The notes under the pieces: model-generated | Seen by the model: the letters and a program-made list of their open reading frames with translations, nothing else | What the model was told of the DNA's origin: nothing | Database searches by the model: none | In this document: one piece after another, positions 62,144-64,000 of the stretch | Layout: the number at the start of each line of letters is the position of its first letter | Numbering within the stretch: the stretch's first letter is position 1 | Program-made: the position numbers and the translations under genes | Source: Candidatus Thiosymbion ectosymbiont of Catanema sp. Cochon2018 | GTDB lineage: Bacteria; Pseudomonadota; Gammaproteobacteria; Chromatiales; Chromatiaceae | Direction of reading: 5' to 3' | DNA length: 64,000 bases | Assembly (NCBI GenBank): GCA_011392765.1 | Contig: WYCW01000001.1 | Span: 372,001-436,000, forward strand

Positions 62144-63172
62144 TTAGAATTGGAGCGACCACCCTTGCCGTTGCACCTGCGCTTCGGTATAGGACACACC
62201 GTGCACCTTGATGCCGCTGGGATCGAGCAAACTGATGATGCCACCCTTGTTCGAGAGTTGTGCGTGCCTACCCGTCAGCCGGATGCGGACCGTATCGCCG
62301 GGCTGAATGATAATGTCCGACAGAGGCTCGCGCTTCTTGTTCCTGTCCGCCAGGTTCCAGCCGGAGAGATCCACCTGTGCCGCGCTGACGTTGAGCAAGG
62401 TCACAGTCTCGTGACCACGATCGGCATCGGGTGGGTTGATCAGGGCAGCGACGATGCGCATGGCCGAGCCGGTGGGGTCCGTAGCAGGGACGGGGTCCTC
62501 CGGTCCAGGCCAGATGTCGCAGGGAGAAATCGCATCGCCGGTCCGATCGTCCGTATGCCAGCACTGAGACTGGAAGGCCAGGAACACACCTATCCACTGG
62601 GCGACATCAGGAAAATGGATAAGCAATGCCCCATCCTGCCACACGCCGTTATCTTTGGCGAACTGCGGGGTATTACCCTGGTTCATGTGGATGTTGTGGA
62701 TACCGTTCCCCGGTCTAAAGCCGAAGTAACGGTCCTTACTGTTTTCGGGTCCCCAACGCTCACCGAAGGCGTACACCAGAGCACTACTATCGCCTAGCGC
62801 GCGCCGGATCAGGTGGTCGATCTTCTCATTCAAGTCGTTGTCGGGTCCGGGCACATCGTGCGGGAGCGGCACCATTTTTCCAGGATCGAACAGATTGCCG
62901 CGGATATAGTCGAAGGCTTGTCCGCCGGGCTGTCGTAAGATGTCCGTGAAACCGTGGGGAAGATCTTCGAGCCCCTCGGTGATCGGATGCTGCAAACTTT
63001 CGTCGACGATGAACAAGAGCTCCGAGGGGGAGAGCTTCGATTTCACATTGATCGCGATGCGATAGTCGGTATCCTCATCGACGACATGTACTTGATAATG
63101 GGGTCGGCTACCGTTACCGAGCCGCCGATCGATTGGGCGTCCCTTCAAGACGCCGTAGTTGCTCAACGACAT
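62144..63172 (-). CDS. DUF2278 (YukJ-like) protein with C-terminal lamin-tail domain
   Basis: MSLSNYGVLKGRPIDRRLGN and PHYQVHVVDEDTDYRIAINV define the DUF2278 start; GNGIHNIHMNQGNTPQFAKD and GVWQDGALLIHFPDVAQWIG are its central blocks. Residues 235-342 form a lamin-tail-like domain (RIVAALINPPDADRGHETVTLLNVS, DLSGWNLAD). Exact cellular role is unknown. No signal peptide. The stop lies within the junction of element E12. Confidence 0.85.
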   Translation of the reverse strand: MSLSNYGVLKGRPIDRRLGNGSRPHYQVHVVDEDTDYRIAINVKSKLSPSELLFIVDESLQHPITEGLEDLPHGFTDILRQPGGQAFDYIRGNLFDPGKMVPLPHDVPGPDNDLNEKIDHLIRRALGDSSALVYAFGERWGPENSKDRYFGFRPGNGIHNIHMNQGNTPQFAKDNGVWQDGALLIHFPDVAQWIGVFLAFQSQCWHTDDRTGDAISPCDIWPGPEDPVPATDPTGSAMRIVAALINPPDADRGHETVTLLNVSAAQVDLSGWNLADRNKKREPLSDIIIQPGDTVRIRLTGRHAQLSNKGGIISLLDPSGIKVHGVSYTEAQVQRQGWSLQF

Positions 63173-63329
63173 GACTGATCTCCTGCAATTCGCCGGGGGG
63201 ATACTTTAACACTATAAATCTCGTAGTTGATTTGCGTCCATTTGCGTTGATTTGCGGCTAATTTTTCCGTGACGATCTTGCCCGCTCACCGTGCCTGCTC
63301 TCGGATCGGGCAACCACGGGGGGTTGCCC

Positions 63330-64000
<671 letters not shown>

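Overview
This window comes from a gammaproteobacterial chromosome. The core genes say so: a bamA-skp-lpxD-fabZ-lpxA-lpxB-rnhB envelope cluster, argJ and argA-type arginine genes, uvrC, rng and an rpsU-yqeY-dnaG run. A DsrC-like protein without cysteines and the very high load of Uma2, DUF4143, PIN, IS110 and repeat sequences resemble purple-sulfur or sulfur-oxidising (Chromatiales-like) lineages. This is inference; genus cannot be read from the sequence.

Bases 1-8460 are AT-richer and made almost entirely of accessory pieces: a HEAT-repeat protein running off the left edge, PIN/VapC toxin-antitoxin modules (two broken), a two-gene PD-(D/E)XK plus TOPRIM module, an IS1 fragment, an IS4-like fragment, two copies of a MITE, and a 636-bp direct repeat. 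At least one good integron-type attC site is present, and an IEP-deleted group II intron sits inside its core GTTAGGC box. No integrase is visible, so I call this a decayed cassette-array-like region.

Bases 8475-35280 are mostly housekeeping: DUF2059, argJ, a broken glycosyltransferase, the bamA-to-rnhB cluster (interrupted by a retropepsin-like gene and by mobile repeats), uvrC, tRNA-Val, a NYN-cold-shock protein, acs, two slp lipoproteins, a dicarboxylate/amino-acid:cation symporter, an unknown gene plus TPR gene, then dnaG, yqeY and rpsU.

Bases 35300-64000 alternate single genes (DUF4399, sulfatase, argA, nadE, IS110, Uma2, maf-rng, DsrC-like, 2OG oxygenases, mepA, DUF4143 ATPase, DUF4062-NACHT-HEAT, DUF2278, tgt) with repeat-filled intergenic DNA and gene remnants (TIR, Rpn-like, an in-frame-stop pseudogene).

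The most striking signal is not a gene. A family of 210-320 bp elements has two fixed, dissimilar ends: end A starts GGATTCCTTGAGGGACCC and carries a TTTGTGC-NNN-GCACAAA hairpin; end B carries a GAGGC-NNN-GCCTC hairpin with compensatory changes and stops at CTCG. The elements are flanked by CTA and often lie in tandem sharing one CTA. Between the ends sit different hairpins whose arms repeat a 6-10 nt word three or more times. Removing them restores the lpxB-rnhB junction, including a Shine-Dalgarno for rnhB, and restores a 101-codon reading frame after rng.
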